Source: Schistocerca nitens (taxonomy: Eukaryota; Arthropoda; Insecta; Orthoptera; Acrididae). Taken from it: DNA of 64,000 nucleotides. Below are positions 55,848-64,000 of this stretch, piece by piece. Numbering within the stretch: position 1 is the first letter of the stretch; each line of letters opens with the position of its first letter. The position numbers and the translations under genes were made by a program. The notes under the pieces are model-generated. The model was not told the origin of the DNA. It was given only the letters and a program-made list of their open reading frames with translations, and searched no databases. The DNA lies in contig NC_064619.1 of NCBI RefSeq assembly GCF_023898315.1, positions 305,016,150 to 305,080,149 on the forward strand, read 5' to 3'.

Positions 55848-57241
55848 CACACATTAAAAAAAGTTTTGCATTGCCTCGTTTCCAAGAGTTCTGGAACCTG
55901 TACAGAAAATTGCAATCGAGTTCAACATAAACATCATTTCCGCCCTTTTTGTTGCTCATGAAACCACACATTGCATGTTTTACCACCATACAGCGAGACC
56001 TTCAGAGGTGGTGGTCCGGATTTATGTACACACGGGTACCTCTAGTACCCAGTAGCACGTCCTCTTGCATTGATGCATGCCTGTATTCGTCGTGGCATAC
56101 TATCCACACGTTCATCAAGGCACTGTTGGTTCGTATTGTGTCACTCCTCAACGGCGATTCGGCGTAGGTCCCTCAGAGTGGTTGGTGGCTCACGTGTTCC
56201 ATAAATAGCCCCTTTCAATCCATCCCAGACATGTTCGATAGGTTTAATGTCTGGAGAACATGCTGGCCACTCTAGCCGAGCGATGTCGTTATCCTGAAGG
56301 AAGCCATTCACAAGATGAGACGTTTACGATTGGGGCGCAAATTGTCGTCCATGGAGACGAATGCCACGCCAGTATGCTGCCGATATCGTTGCACTATCGG
56401 TCGGAGGATGGCATTCACGTATCGTAAAACCGTTACGGCGCCTTCCGTAGCCACCAGCGGCGTACGTCGGCGCATCATTTAGCCTATTGCGCACAGTTTG
56501 AGTCGTAACACGACGTCCTGTGGCTGGACGAAAAGCATTATTCAACATGATGGCGTTGCTATCAGGGTTCCTCCGAGCCATAATCTGTAGGTAGCGGTCA
56601 TCCACTGCAGTAGTAGCCTTTGGGCGGCATGAACGAAGCATGTCATCGACATTTCCTGCCTCTCTGTATGTCCCCCATGTCCGAACAAAATGGCTCTGTG
56701 CACTACGGGACTTAGCATCTAAGGTCATCAGTCCCCTAGACTTAGAACTACTTAAACCTAACTAACCTAAGGACATCACACACATCCATGCCCGAGACAG
56801 GATTCGAACCTGCGACCGTAGGAGCAGCGCGGTTCCAGACTCAAGTTCCTAGAACCGCTCGGCCACAACGGCCGGCTATGTCCGAACAACATCGCTTTGG
56901 TTCACTCTGAGACGCCTGGACCCTTCCCTTGTTGAGAGCCCTTCCTGTCAGAAAGTACCAATGCGGATGCGATCAAACCACGGTATTGACCGTCTAGGCA
57001 TGGTTGAACTACAGCCAACATGCGCTGTGTACCTCCTTCCTGGTGGAACGACTGGAACTGTTCGGCTGTTGGTCCCCTCCGTGTAATAGGCGTTGCTGAT
57101 GCATGGTTGTTTACATCTTTGGGCGGGTTTAATGACATCTCTGAACAGTCAAAGGGACTGTGACTGTGACAATATCCACAGTCAACATCTATCTTCAGGA
57201 CTTCTGGGAACCGGGGTGATGCAAAACTTTTTTGATGTGTG
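55848..57241 (-). mobile_element. Tc1-like element inside the mariner remnant
   Basis: The termini CACACATTAAAAAAAGTTTT and AAAACTTTTTTGATGTGTG are inverted repeats, flanked by TA (55846-55847 and 57242-57243). The minus strand encodes a decayed transposase: TYREAGNVDDMLRSCRPKAT, VDDRYLQIMARRNPDSNAIM and TGRRVTTQTVRNRLNDA, then after a stop NGFLQDNDIARLEWPACSPD, IKPIEHVWDGLKGAIYGTRE and RRIQACINARGR. Part of the core between the HTH and the last D block is missing, so the copy is shortened. A SINE at 56689 interrupts its 5' region. Confidence 0.82.
56689..56877 (-). mobile_element. Main-family SINE
   Basis: Complete copy, with the perfect target duplication ATGTCCGAACAA at 56677-56688 and 56878-56889. 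It is inserted in the Tc1-like element. Confidence 0.92.
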
Positions 57242-57480
57242 TACAATTGCAGCAGAACATTTCGGATGATACTGCAGCAATTCCAACATTCCAGCTGCCA
57301 TGTGCTCTCAGCAACTTTCTGGCCAGGGCCCAAAAGGGGCCAAGAGATGAGTGGTGGTCTGTTTTAACACCTTCTAAAGTCACGTTAATATTGTATTTCC
57401 ATCCCTCTGCTGCGGTTCTTTGTACCCTGGAACTTGGTTCTCCCGGCCACTTTTATTCGCCCCACCCTCTTTAATAAAGT

Positions 57481-59110
57481 CTCACGCATGGCTCATCCAT
57501 TGAGAGATGAGGATATCGGAATCTAATGGTTGTTTCGCGACTTCACGAGAAAGAGGACAAAAGGGCAAGAGAAAATCATTACAAACTCTCAGGGGAATAC
57601 TACAGCTAAATCTGCTTTGTTTACCGACGTGAGGCTCACTTCATAAGAACTGTGCCGAGGAAAAACGCAGAAGTTTGTTCCCCCGGAGGGCCCCATTCTG
57701 TCATAATGGGGAGTGGCGTGACTTGTAATAGTCGAACGGGTCGGCGCGTGGCTCATTGAGTCCGGACCGGCGGCGCAATCAGTCGTCCGTCCACTGTCCA
57801 CCCAGCACGGCGGCTGCGGCCCCGCTACTGGGACGCCCACGTTATTTTGTGGCGGAATATCAAATTAACTCTCCGGGACCGGCCAGCGAGATCTGATACT
57901 GGCGCTCTTTTCAGTATTCATAATTAGTAAGAGATGAGGGCCCGAGAGTGATTTCACGAGGGCTGTTAAGTGAAAATACACCGGAGCTCTTCCTGGAACC
58001 GGGCGAAACTGCTGATGAGGCAGCAAGCGTGAATTGCTGTTTAAATTTGCGCCTGCACTGATGAATAGGGTTCCGACCTCCATACACGAACCAGTTCTTC
58101 GTACAGGGAATTGACCTTATATCAGTACTCTAACGCAATAGATACGAGCCCCCGTTTAAGAATATGGACACTTAATTCTCTTCTTCTTTTTCTTCTTGAC
58201 ATTGTCACGTAGTCTCCTGATCATTATGCAAGCAAATTTCACTCACGAATACGACCCTTTACGAATTTATTTCACCTTTTGTGGGTGAGGTCCCACAGAC
58301 AAGAAGGCACTGAACTTGGAACAGCATTTCTAATGGTTACAAAACGGCATGAACAAAATCTAACTTGTGTAACGAAAAATTGCTCTCTCTAAATGTGGAA
58401 TAATGCAACGTTATGGGAATGACAAAGACGGAACTTGATAGTATACACATGCTACATGAGGGCTGGCCGAGAATACCGCCTGCGAGCCTTGCGCTGGCAC
58501 GACTGCCATAGACCTTAGCCGGGCTGGCAAGTTTCCGTAAAGCCACGTCACGCTGTCCGAGTGTCAGGAGGTGGGAAACTACGAACGCGCCGCATTTAAA
58601 TGGCAGTGCAATCGCACAGCGTAAGACTTGGTTTTATATTTCATATTTTTCAACAACACACATAAGAAACTAAACAAGTCTACACTGTTTTTAATTAATT
58701 TTTATCTGCTGCAAGCTGTTGGCGCACAGACAGATGCAGACAATTTCACGGATTTTTCGCACTCAGGTTACCACGTAAACGGGACATATTTACTTTCATA
58801 AGCGAAAAAACGTCTTTCGCACTCCTATATTGATCGAAATATTTTAGCCCTCTTGCAGACTCATTACGGAGATGTGGAAACTCAACCTGGGGAAAGCAAT
58901 GTAGGAACCTGGACAGTGTTAACGTTAAAGGGATTTGTCTTTAAAGCGGGACTTACCTTGCAGATCGGTCAGTTACATCTGCACATACTCAGGAGGTCTC
59001 GAAATGGTAAACGTCTTGAAAACAAATGTAAGGCTGGTAGTATTCGCAAAGCGAGTAGGAAACTATTCCTATAATTCTTTCAAGCCCACAAGGAGTTCTT
59101 CAGAACTCGC

Positions 59111-59161
<51 letters not shown>

Positions 59162-59491
59162 GCCAGTGAGCTTATGGGACTGCGCTGTGTTTGTCGGGAT
59201 ATGTCCATTCTACAGCGTAATTTGCTCTTTCAATGCATCCACAACAAATCAGAAACTAGTTTCTCCTCACCCAGGAGTGTCCTTCTGTGGGCAGTGTGCC
59301 ACCAAGTTTACTTAAAATGCAAGGTTTGCAATCCATTTCGTATGTTCTAATTTTCGTCGCTGCACTCTTTTGTCCTTAGAAATTCTACAATAGCGAGTTT
59401 TAAATCGAAAAATCGTTCCGGACTTGCTCCTTTACTTCACTGACGCATTTTGCAGTAATGTATAAAATACCCATTCTCTTCACTCATTTCG
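57481..59491. other. Unassigned 2 kb with GC-rich part
   Basis: 57640-58130 is GC- and CpG-rich with no coherent frame, rather like 1755-2170 in composition, and has AATTAACTCTCCGGGACC and TAATTAGTAAG words. The rest is AT-rich. A 47-T run lies at 59112-59158. Confidence 0.35.
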
Positions 59492-59683
59492 ACGGCCGCT
59501 GTGGACGAGTGGTTCTAGGCGTTTTAGTCCGGAACTGCGCGACTGCTACGGTCGCAGGTTCGAATCCTGCCTCGGGCGTGGATGTGTGTGATATCTTTAG
59601 GTTAGTTAGGTTTAAGTAGTTCTACGTTCTAGGGGACTGATGACCTCAGATGTTACGTCCCATAGTGCTCAGAGCCATTTGAA
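59492..59683 (+). mobile_element. Main-family SINE
   Basis: Complete head and body ending GTGCTCAGAGCCATTTGAA. The target duplication is not clear. Confidence 0.88.
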
Positions 59684-60081
59684 TTTTTTTCTCTCCTTTC
59701 CATCGAAAACTGTAGCAGCTGACAGCGGACTAACTCTTGCGACTTCAGAAATTTTCTATTCGTAGAAACAATTTCTTCGCGTACTACCTGCGTACAACTT
59801 TAGCCTTACTTACTACTTCGGAAATTTTCCATTTATACCACTAAGTTCTTCATGTGCCACACGCCCCCAGATTTAGCATAAACTACTTCTTGATGTAAAG
59901 AACAATGAATCCCGTCTGTCGATCGTTGTAAATTTCGGCTCTTTCGTTGCTAACTAAAGCCTTAAATTTTTTGTGCCCGGTATTGTAACTTTTAATAGCA
60001 AATCTGCAGTACTTGTCGCTTATTCGACTGTATAACATATGTTCAGCACTCATCGCTCTCTTCTGTCACACCCATTAATTG
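59684..60081. other. Unassigned spacer
   Basis: Nothing recognised. Confidence 0.35.
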
Positions 60082-60089
60082 TAAAGGCT

Positions 60090-60499
60090 GTCCGCCCCCG
60101 GTAGCTAAGTGGTGCCGGCATGGTAGCTCAGCGTGTTCGGTCAGAGGGTTTAGCTGCCCTTTGTAGTAAAAAAACTGAGTGAACGGATCAACGAGCAACC
60201 TAAACGGATGTCATCGGACGTCCGCCACGAACAAGTTCAACGAACAACGTAGAACAAAATGAGATTAAGAAAAAAAGTGGTCAGCGCTACAGAATGTCAA
60301 TCCTAAGGGCCCGGGTTCCATTCCCGGCTGGGTCGGAGATTTTCTCCGCTCAGGAGCTGGGTGTTGTGTTGTCCTAATCATCATCATTTCATCCCCATCG
60401 ACGCGCAAGTCGCCGAGATGGCGTCAAATCGAAAGACGTGCACCCGGCAAACGGTCTACCTGACGGGACGCCCTAATCACGCGACATTTATTTTTATTT
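60090..60499 (+). mobile_element. Third-family SINE, split by a nested SINE
   Basis: The head starts TCCGCCCCCGGTAGCTAAGTGGT and resumes at 60282 with CAGCGCTACAGAATG and a B box GGTTCCATTCCCGG. The body is GAGATTTTCTCCGCTCAG, GGGTGTTGTGTTGTCC, CGCAAGTCGCCGAGATGGCG. An 8-bp target duplication TAAAGGCT is at 60082-60089 and 60500-60507. Confidence 0.8.
60114..60274 (+). mobile_element. Nested 161-bp SINE-like insertion
   Basis: It starts GCCGGCATGGTAGCTCAGCG and ends in GATTAAGAAAAA, flanked by the duplication AAGTGGT (60107-60113 and 60275-60281). It interrupts the tRNA head of the host SINE between its A and B boxes. Confidence 0.8.
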
Positions 60500-60507
60500 T
60501 AAAGGCT

Positions 60508-60954
60508 AGTGACAATAGATCACGAGCTGCCTTTTTGTGCAAACAGCCACTGGACCTATGAACCTCCTCCATATCACGATCAAATAGCCAAGCGTAAACA
60601 GTGCTGACACCACGATTCAGCCGAACTTAATACAGTTTTACCGACCGAAAAATGCCACACCGCAATACTAACTGAAACGATGCGCTCTTCTGGGAACCTC
60701 CGAGGAGGGCCGAACAAAGCCGAGTGACAAGCTTGGCCTAGGCCTGCCCGTGGCCCGCACACACTGCACGCTTGACCTTTGACCCTACGTGGCCGACCCT
60801 GTGCTACATGAAGCATATCGGATCTTTTAAGTACACTACTGCATGTAAAACGGCAGCACCAGGAAGGAAAATTTTGGAGTGCATATAACGTATCTATCGT
60901 AATGTAGGAAGAATAAATGATTACATTTTTCGTGGAAATTTGAAATTTGTGATA
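60508..60954. other. Unassigned spacer
   Basis: Nothing recognised. Confidence 0.35.
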
Positions 60955-61143
60955 ATTTCCTATGGGACCAAACTGCTAAGGTCATCGGTCCCTAGGCTTA
61001 CACACTACTTAATCTAACTTAAAGTAACTTACGCTAAGGACAACACACACACCCAAGTCCGAGGGAGGACTCGAACCTTCTACAGGAAGAGCCGCGTGAA
61101 CCGTGAGAAAGCACCCTAGACCGCACGGCTACCCCGGGCGGCA
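60955..61143 (-). mobile_element. SINE, diverged relative of the main family
   Basis: On the minus strand the head has TGCCGCCCGGGGTAGCCGTGCGG and a B box GGTTCGAGTCC, then TCGGACTTGGGTGTGTGTG, AGTGTGTAAGCCTAGGGACC and GATGACCTTAGCAGTTTGGT. It is parallel to the main family but diverged at most positions. Confidence 0.75.
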
Positions 61144-61571
61144 TTTTTTTTCGTTATTTTGGGATATACAGGGTGCAAAACGTAGTACACAGAGCTGCCA
61201 ACTCTGGAAGCAACAGTGGCTCTAACACTGCATCATACAATGAAGGACTTCACGACCAAATATCTTGGCTTCTGGCAAATCTCCAGGGTTATATGGTCCT
61301 GGTCAGTTAAGCTTTTCAGTTTCCAATCGTTCATTCAGAGTTGCACGGGACATCTTCAGAAGCTAAGACATCTGGTCTTAAAAAGCTTCATTGCGTGAGC
61401 GGAAAATTCTATGAGTAGAATGTCTCAACAGCAGCCAGACGTCTAGAATTTTTATGTAAGAAGAAAGCACGTTAATTTGTACTTTAATGTTCTTGTTGCG
61501 TATTAGAGACTCGTCTCCCACAGCGAACTTTTTAAGATGAAACGGGATTTTTCGGAGAGCTCAACGGATTT
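61144..61571. other. Unassigned spacer
   Basis: A TATACAGGGTGCAAAACG start (61167) resembles a mariner-type terminus, but no transposase follows. Confidence 0.3.
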
Positions 61572-62260
61572 ATGATCATACAGAAGCAATGTTACTCCAA
61601 GAAAGGATACATTATGAAAGACGAGACAATGGATTTTGTTAACTATAAGTTGCTGCAACTGTATTTGTTCACTGCTGGTAAAGTACAAATAGACCTGTGG
61701 AATAAAATAGAATGCCTAATGTTCAGATCCATGGAAGTTATATCGGGAACCACTACTAACATACATAAGAAGAAGTTGGAAAAATTACACACTAAAGTAG
61801 AAAGCGCATGCAGTATGGTGATGTCTGATACTGTTATTAATTACTCAGAGAGAGTATTGCCTTGAGATTTCCGTCGTTGTGAAACGAGGAAATTTTGACA
61901 CAGCACCCGGTAAATACCAATGGAGGATATTATCGTGAATGTGAACGTATGTATACGAAATCTCCTCAAATAAACAGTAAATGCAACTCGAAACCACTGG
62001 AGTATTGTGCCGCAGCAAATCTTTGAAAAGTAATTTAACATAAGATGAGGGAAAGCCTTTCAAACATTTGAGTAGACATGAGGAGATAGCGGTTCTTCCT
62101 ACTGACAAAGGGAAGGCTAGCATTGCTGTGAATAAAAAGGATTACTGGAGAAAAATTTTTTAACGTGAGGACAGTACAAAAAGCTTTAGTGAGTAAGACT
62201 CAGCGACACCACGGGAATTTCTGAAGAATCCCATCAGAGCTCTGGATGAAACGCTAGGAA
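61572..62260 (+). pseudogene. Penelope-like element, N-terminal RT-flanking fragment
   Basis: The frame 61572-61864 reads WNKIECLMFRSMEV, NIHKKKLEKLHTKVESACSM and VINYSERVLP. The next blocks, in other frames, are IPMEDIIVNVNVCIRNLLK (near 61915) and AVLPTDKGKASIAVNKKDYW (near 62090). The order matches the region before the RT fingers of Penelope-like elements (VNLSDRTLT, RRIPTEDI, DKGNATVV by recall). Stops and shifts are present and the RT core is missing. Confidence 0.65.
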
Positions 62261-63139
62261 CGGGAAAGTGTCATGGAGTACGATCATACAACCCGGGAGA
62301 CTCAACACCAGCTTGAACAACAACTGGTAGATAACAATTTCTCTTTTCCCAGATCTGATCGTCTGTAAATATTTCATTGCTATGGACCAGAAATTTCTCA
62401 TTAAAGGGCATAGTTTATAGTGTTGCATTCAGATTAATTGAATGTCAGGCAACAAATTTATTTGATGACCCTACTGCACTAAGTAGCATAAGAAGTCATA
62501 AAATCCTGCAACTCTGGGTTTCTCAGAGCATTGCAAAGAAGCTGGGAAGTAGTGAGGAAAGAAATCTGCCATATCCTAATATTTTACTTTTCCCTATCTT
62601 GTATGTAAAACTTTTGGAAATCAAAAGTGCCGGGAAGAAAGACTCATTTGATCTGTGTCTAGCTCAAAAATGGAATTTTTATCAGCAATTACCAAGACAA
62701 TCTGCTAAAACCCATTGATTGAGGATTGAAAATATACTGCTGAATGTACATGTCTGGTGCAACTGCAACAGATATTGTGTTAAATTTTTCGGTATCATCA
62801 GCTGCTGCGTTTAGCAATACGCATCACGTACCTTGACCTGGGCTGCTGTATTTTCTCAATATAAACTGTATGTTACCGCACTGAGTAACACGGAAAGACA
62901 AATGTGTTTCAGCAGTACAACACTGTAACATCGAAGTTATATCATAGTTCATCGAAGAAAATTGAAATGGTGCTATTTTTACAAAGATAAAATAAACATT
63001 TGTGCAATAACTTTTCCAAAAGTATGTAGAAAGGTGTTTTACCTCATATACACTGCCTGCGTAAAGACAGTTCAAATACCTAAGCGTAAAACATTTTCTT
63101 GTCTTCATGCAAAATTTTCTTTTTGTTAGTTATAATATT
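62261..63139. other. Unassigned; one 113-codon frame not recognised
   Basis: A plus-strand frame at 62377-62718 has no domain that I know. It may be chance or a remnant. The rest is AT-rich. Confidence 0.3.
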
Positions 63140-63835
63140 GTTTCGGTGAATGATTCATTTACTATGCCCTCCTCGAGAGAGCACTTCGAATTTTTAAATG
63201 AGGCATTTCAAGCATCAAGAAAAGAGAGCAGATCCTTGGATTGAGAATAATCAGCATTTCTGAAGGGAGAGATTCAGAATTTGTGAAGGGAGAGATTAAG
63301 TTTTTGAATGACTTCCTACAACTCTGACCCAGAAAAAATGAAGATCTTAAAAGAGTATTACAAACCACACATCAGAAAACAGCTGCAGTCATTTTTAGGT
63401 ATGTGTAGTTTTTATAGAAATTAGATATCAGGTAAAGTACTTAATGAACTAAAACTGAGCAGGTTATTGAGCTGAAAGAAAAATTTGAATTGAGCGAAAA
63501 ATGTTGGGGAGCCTTTGAGAATCTGAAGGACGCTCTAAGTTAATATTAACTAATCCACATTTGGGCAAGTCTTTCTGTAGACAACAACAAATACAGTTTT
63601 GGAGTGATATTGATTAAAAATTTTGGAATGAAGAGAACAAAGATATTCAAACACTGGCATTTCAAAGAAGCAGTATAAATAACTATGGAAAGATTTACAG
63701 CATGCCAGAGCATGAGGCCTTCGTTATAGTATGCGATTTAAAAAATTTAGAATACATCTCTGTGGGCATAAGACATATGTGTATGGCGATCATTGACTAT
63801 TATTCAACAGCACTGACACTATGGTAACATTTTTT
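63140..63835 (+). pseudogene. Gypsy-type pol remnant (RT thumb to RNase H)
   Basis: Blocks in several frames: HFEFLNEAFQAS near 63181, KGEIKFLNDFL near 63291, PHIRKQLQSFLGMCSFYR near 63368 (the connection segment LRSFLGLCNFYRRF of Gypsy), KFELSEKCWGAFENLKDALS near 63484, LTNPHLGKSFC near 63548, then YGKIYSMPEHEAFVIVCDLK near 63675 of RNase H. Stops and shifts throughout. It is a different family from the intact element at 12.5 kb. Confidence 0.7.
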
Positions 63836-64000
63836 AATATCAGATAATGGATTTCATTTAATTTTCTTGATTCTGTGTTCTGCATGCTTGAGTAAAGGTA
63901 TGGGGAGTGTATGTAAGTACAGCCTTGTTCCACAGGTATCCCCAAACACCTGAGAAAATTCCCCGCTATACTCCTCAAAATCCTCAGAAATCGACACAAA
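63836..64000. other. Window end, unassigned
   Basis: Too short to interpret. Confidence 0.3.

Larger units (their letters stand above)
55329..57480 (+). pseudogene. Mariner-like transposase remnant, split by a Tc1-like element
   Basis: Left of the insertion: LKPADAPQHLQFCEWLFTEL near 55438, LFFTSYEAWFHLTGYDSSQN near 55519, NPQNFHETPLHD, SQRRIIDPISF and then SLRCTGTT/KVYWNNSHSLI up to the TA at 55846. Right of it (57244) the frame resumes QLQQNISDDTAAIPTFQLPC and ALSNFLARAQ, the expected C-terminal region. The catalytic aspartate of the first block is Y here (SYEAW in place of SDEAW), and stops occur. It was dead before or after the Tc1 insertion; the sequence does not say which. Confidence 0.78.

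Noticed and set aside
62377..62718. 113-codon plus-strand frame as a host gene
   Set aside because: No recognisable domain, no splice context and AT-rich decayed surroundings. It is left as unassigned.
1..64000. CRISPR arrays, bacterial operons, phage or plasmid features
   Set aside because: No direct-repeat/spacer array is present. Composition, SINEs and LINEs indicate a eukaryotic nuclear genome.

Overview
The window looks like intergenic or intronic DNA from a large, repeat-rich insect genome. An orthopteran of the Schistocerca type is my best guess, because one tRNA-derived SINE with a characteristic 3' body occurs about fourteen times. That identification rests on memory, not on a search. 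I recognise no host protein-coding gene and no functional host RNA gene. Almost every coding signal belongs to a transposable element, and all but one element are decayed.

Layout. 1-1.3 kb: 3' part of a non-LTR retrotransposon with a C-terminal zinc finger. 2.5-2.9 kb: a 400-bp inverted-repeat element carrying a tRNA-Thr-like module. 6-9.5 kb: SINEs and mariner remnants. 9.9-11.6 kb: a GC-rich unassigned unit interrupted by a SINE, then a Penelope-type GIY-YIG fragment. 12.5-23.9 kb: a complete, apparently young Gypsy-type LTR retrotransposon of 11.4 kb, with 559-bp LTRs that I see as identical, an AACT target duplication, a tRNA-Arg primer site, gag, an intact 1098-codon pol and a 4.2-kb non-coding tail. 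24-27.3 kb: decayed LINEs with SINE insertions. 27.3-34.7 kb: two inverted, nearly identical Tc1-like elements flanking a segment whose ends show that it has been inverted. 34.8-49 kb: SINEs, a 1.1-kb fold-back element, mariner and LINE remnants, and long unassigned stretches. 49.1-54.6 kb: a mariner-like element and an R2-superfamily LINE between two inverted copies of another tRNA-containing repeat. 55.3-57.5 kb: a three-level nest (SINE in Tc1 in mariner). 60-64 kb: nested SINEs, a Penelope RT fragment and a Gypsy pol remnant.

How the pieces relate. SINEs sit inside LINEs and Tc1 elements with clear 8-15 bp target duplications, so insertion order can be read. The most informative structure is the 27.3-34.7 kb region. 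A LINE and an older Tc1-like element are each cut at a TA dinucleotide, and each missing half lies, in opposite orientation, beyond the other Tc1 copy. This is what recombination between two inverted Tc1 copies would produce. The second notable object is the intact Gypsy element, whose gag and pol share one frame and are separated only by stop codons.
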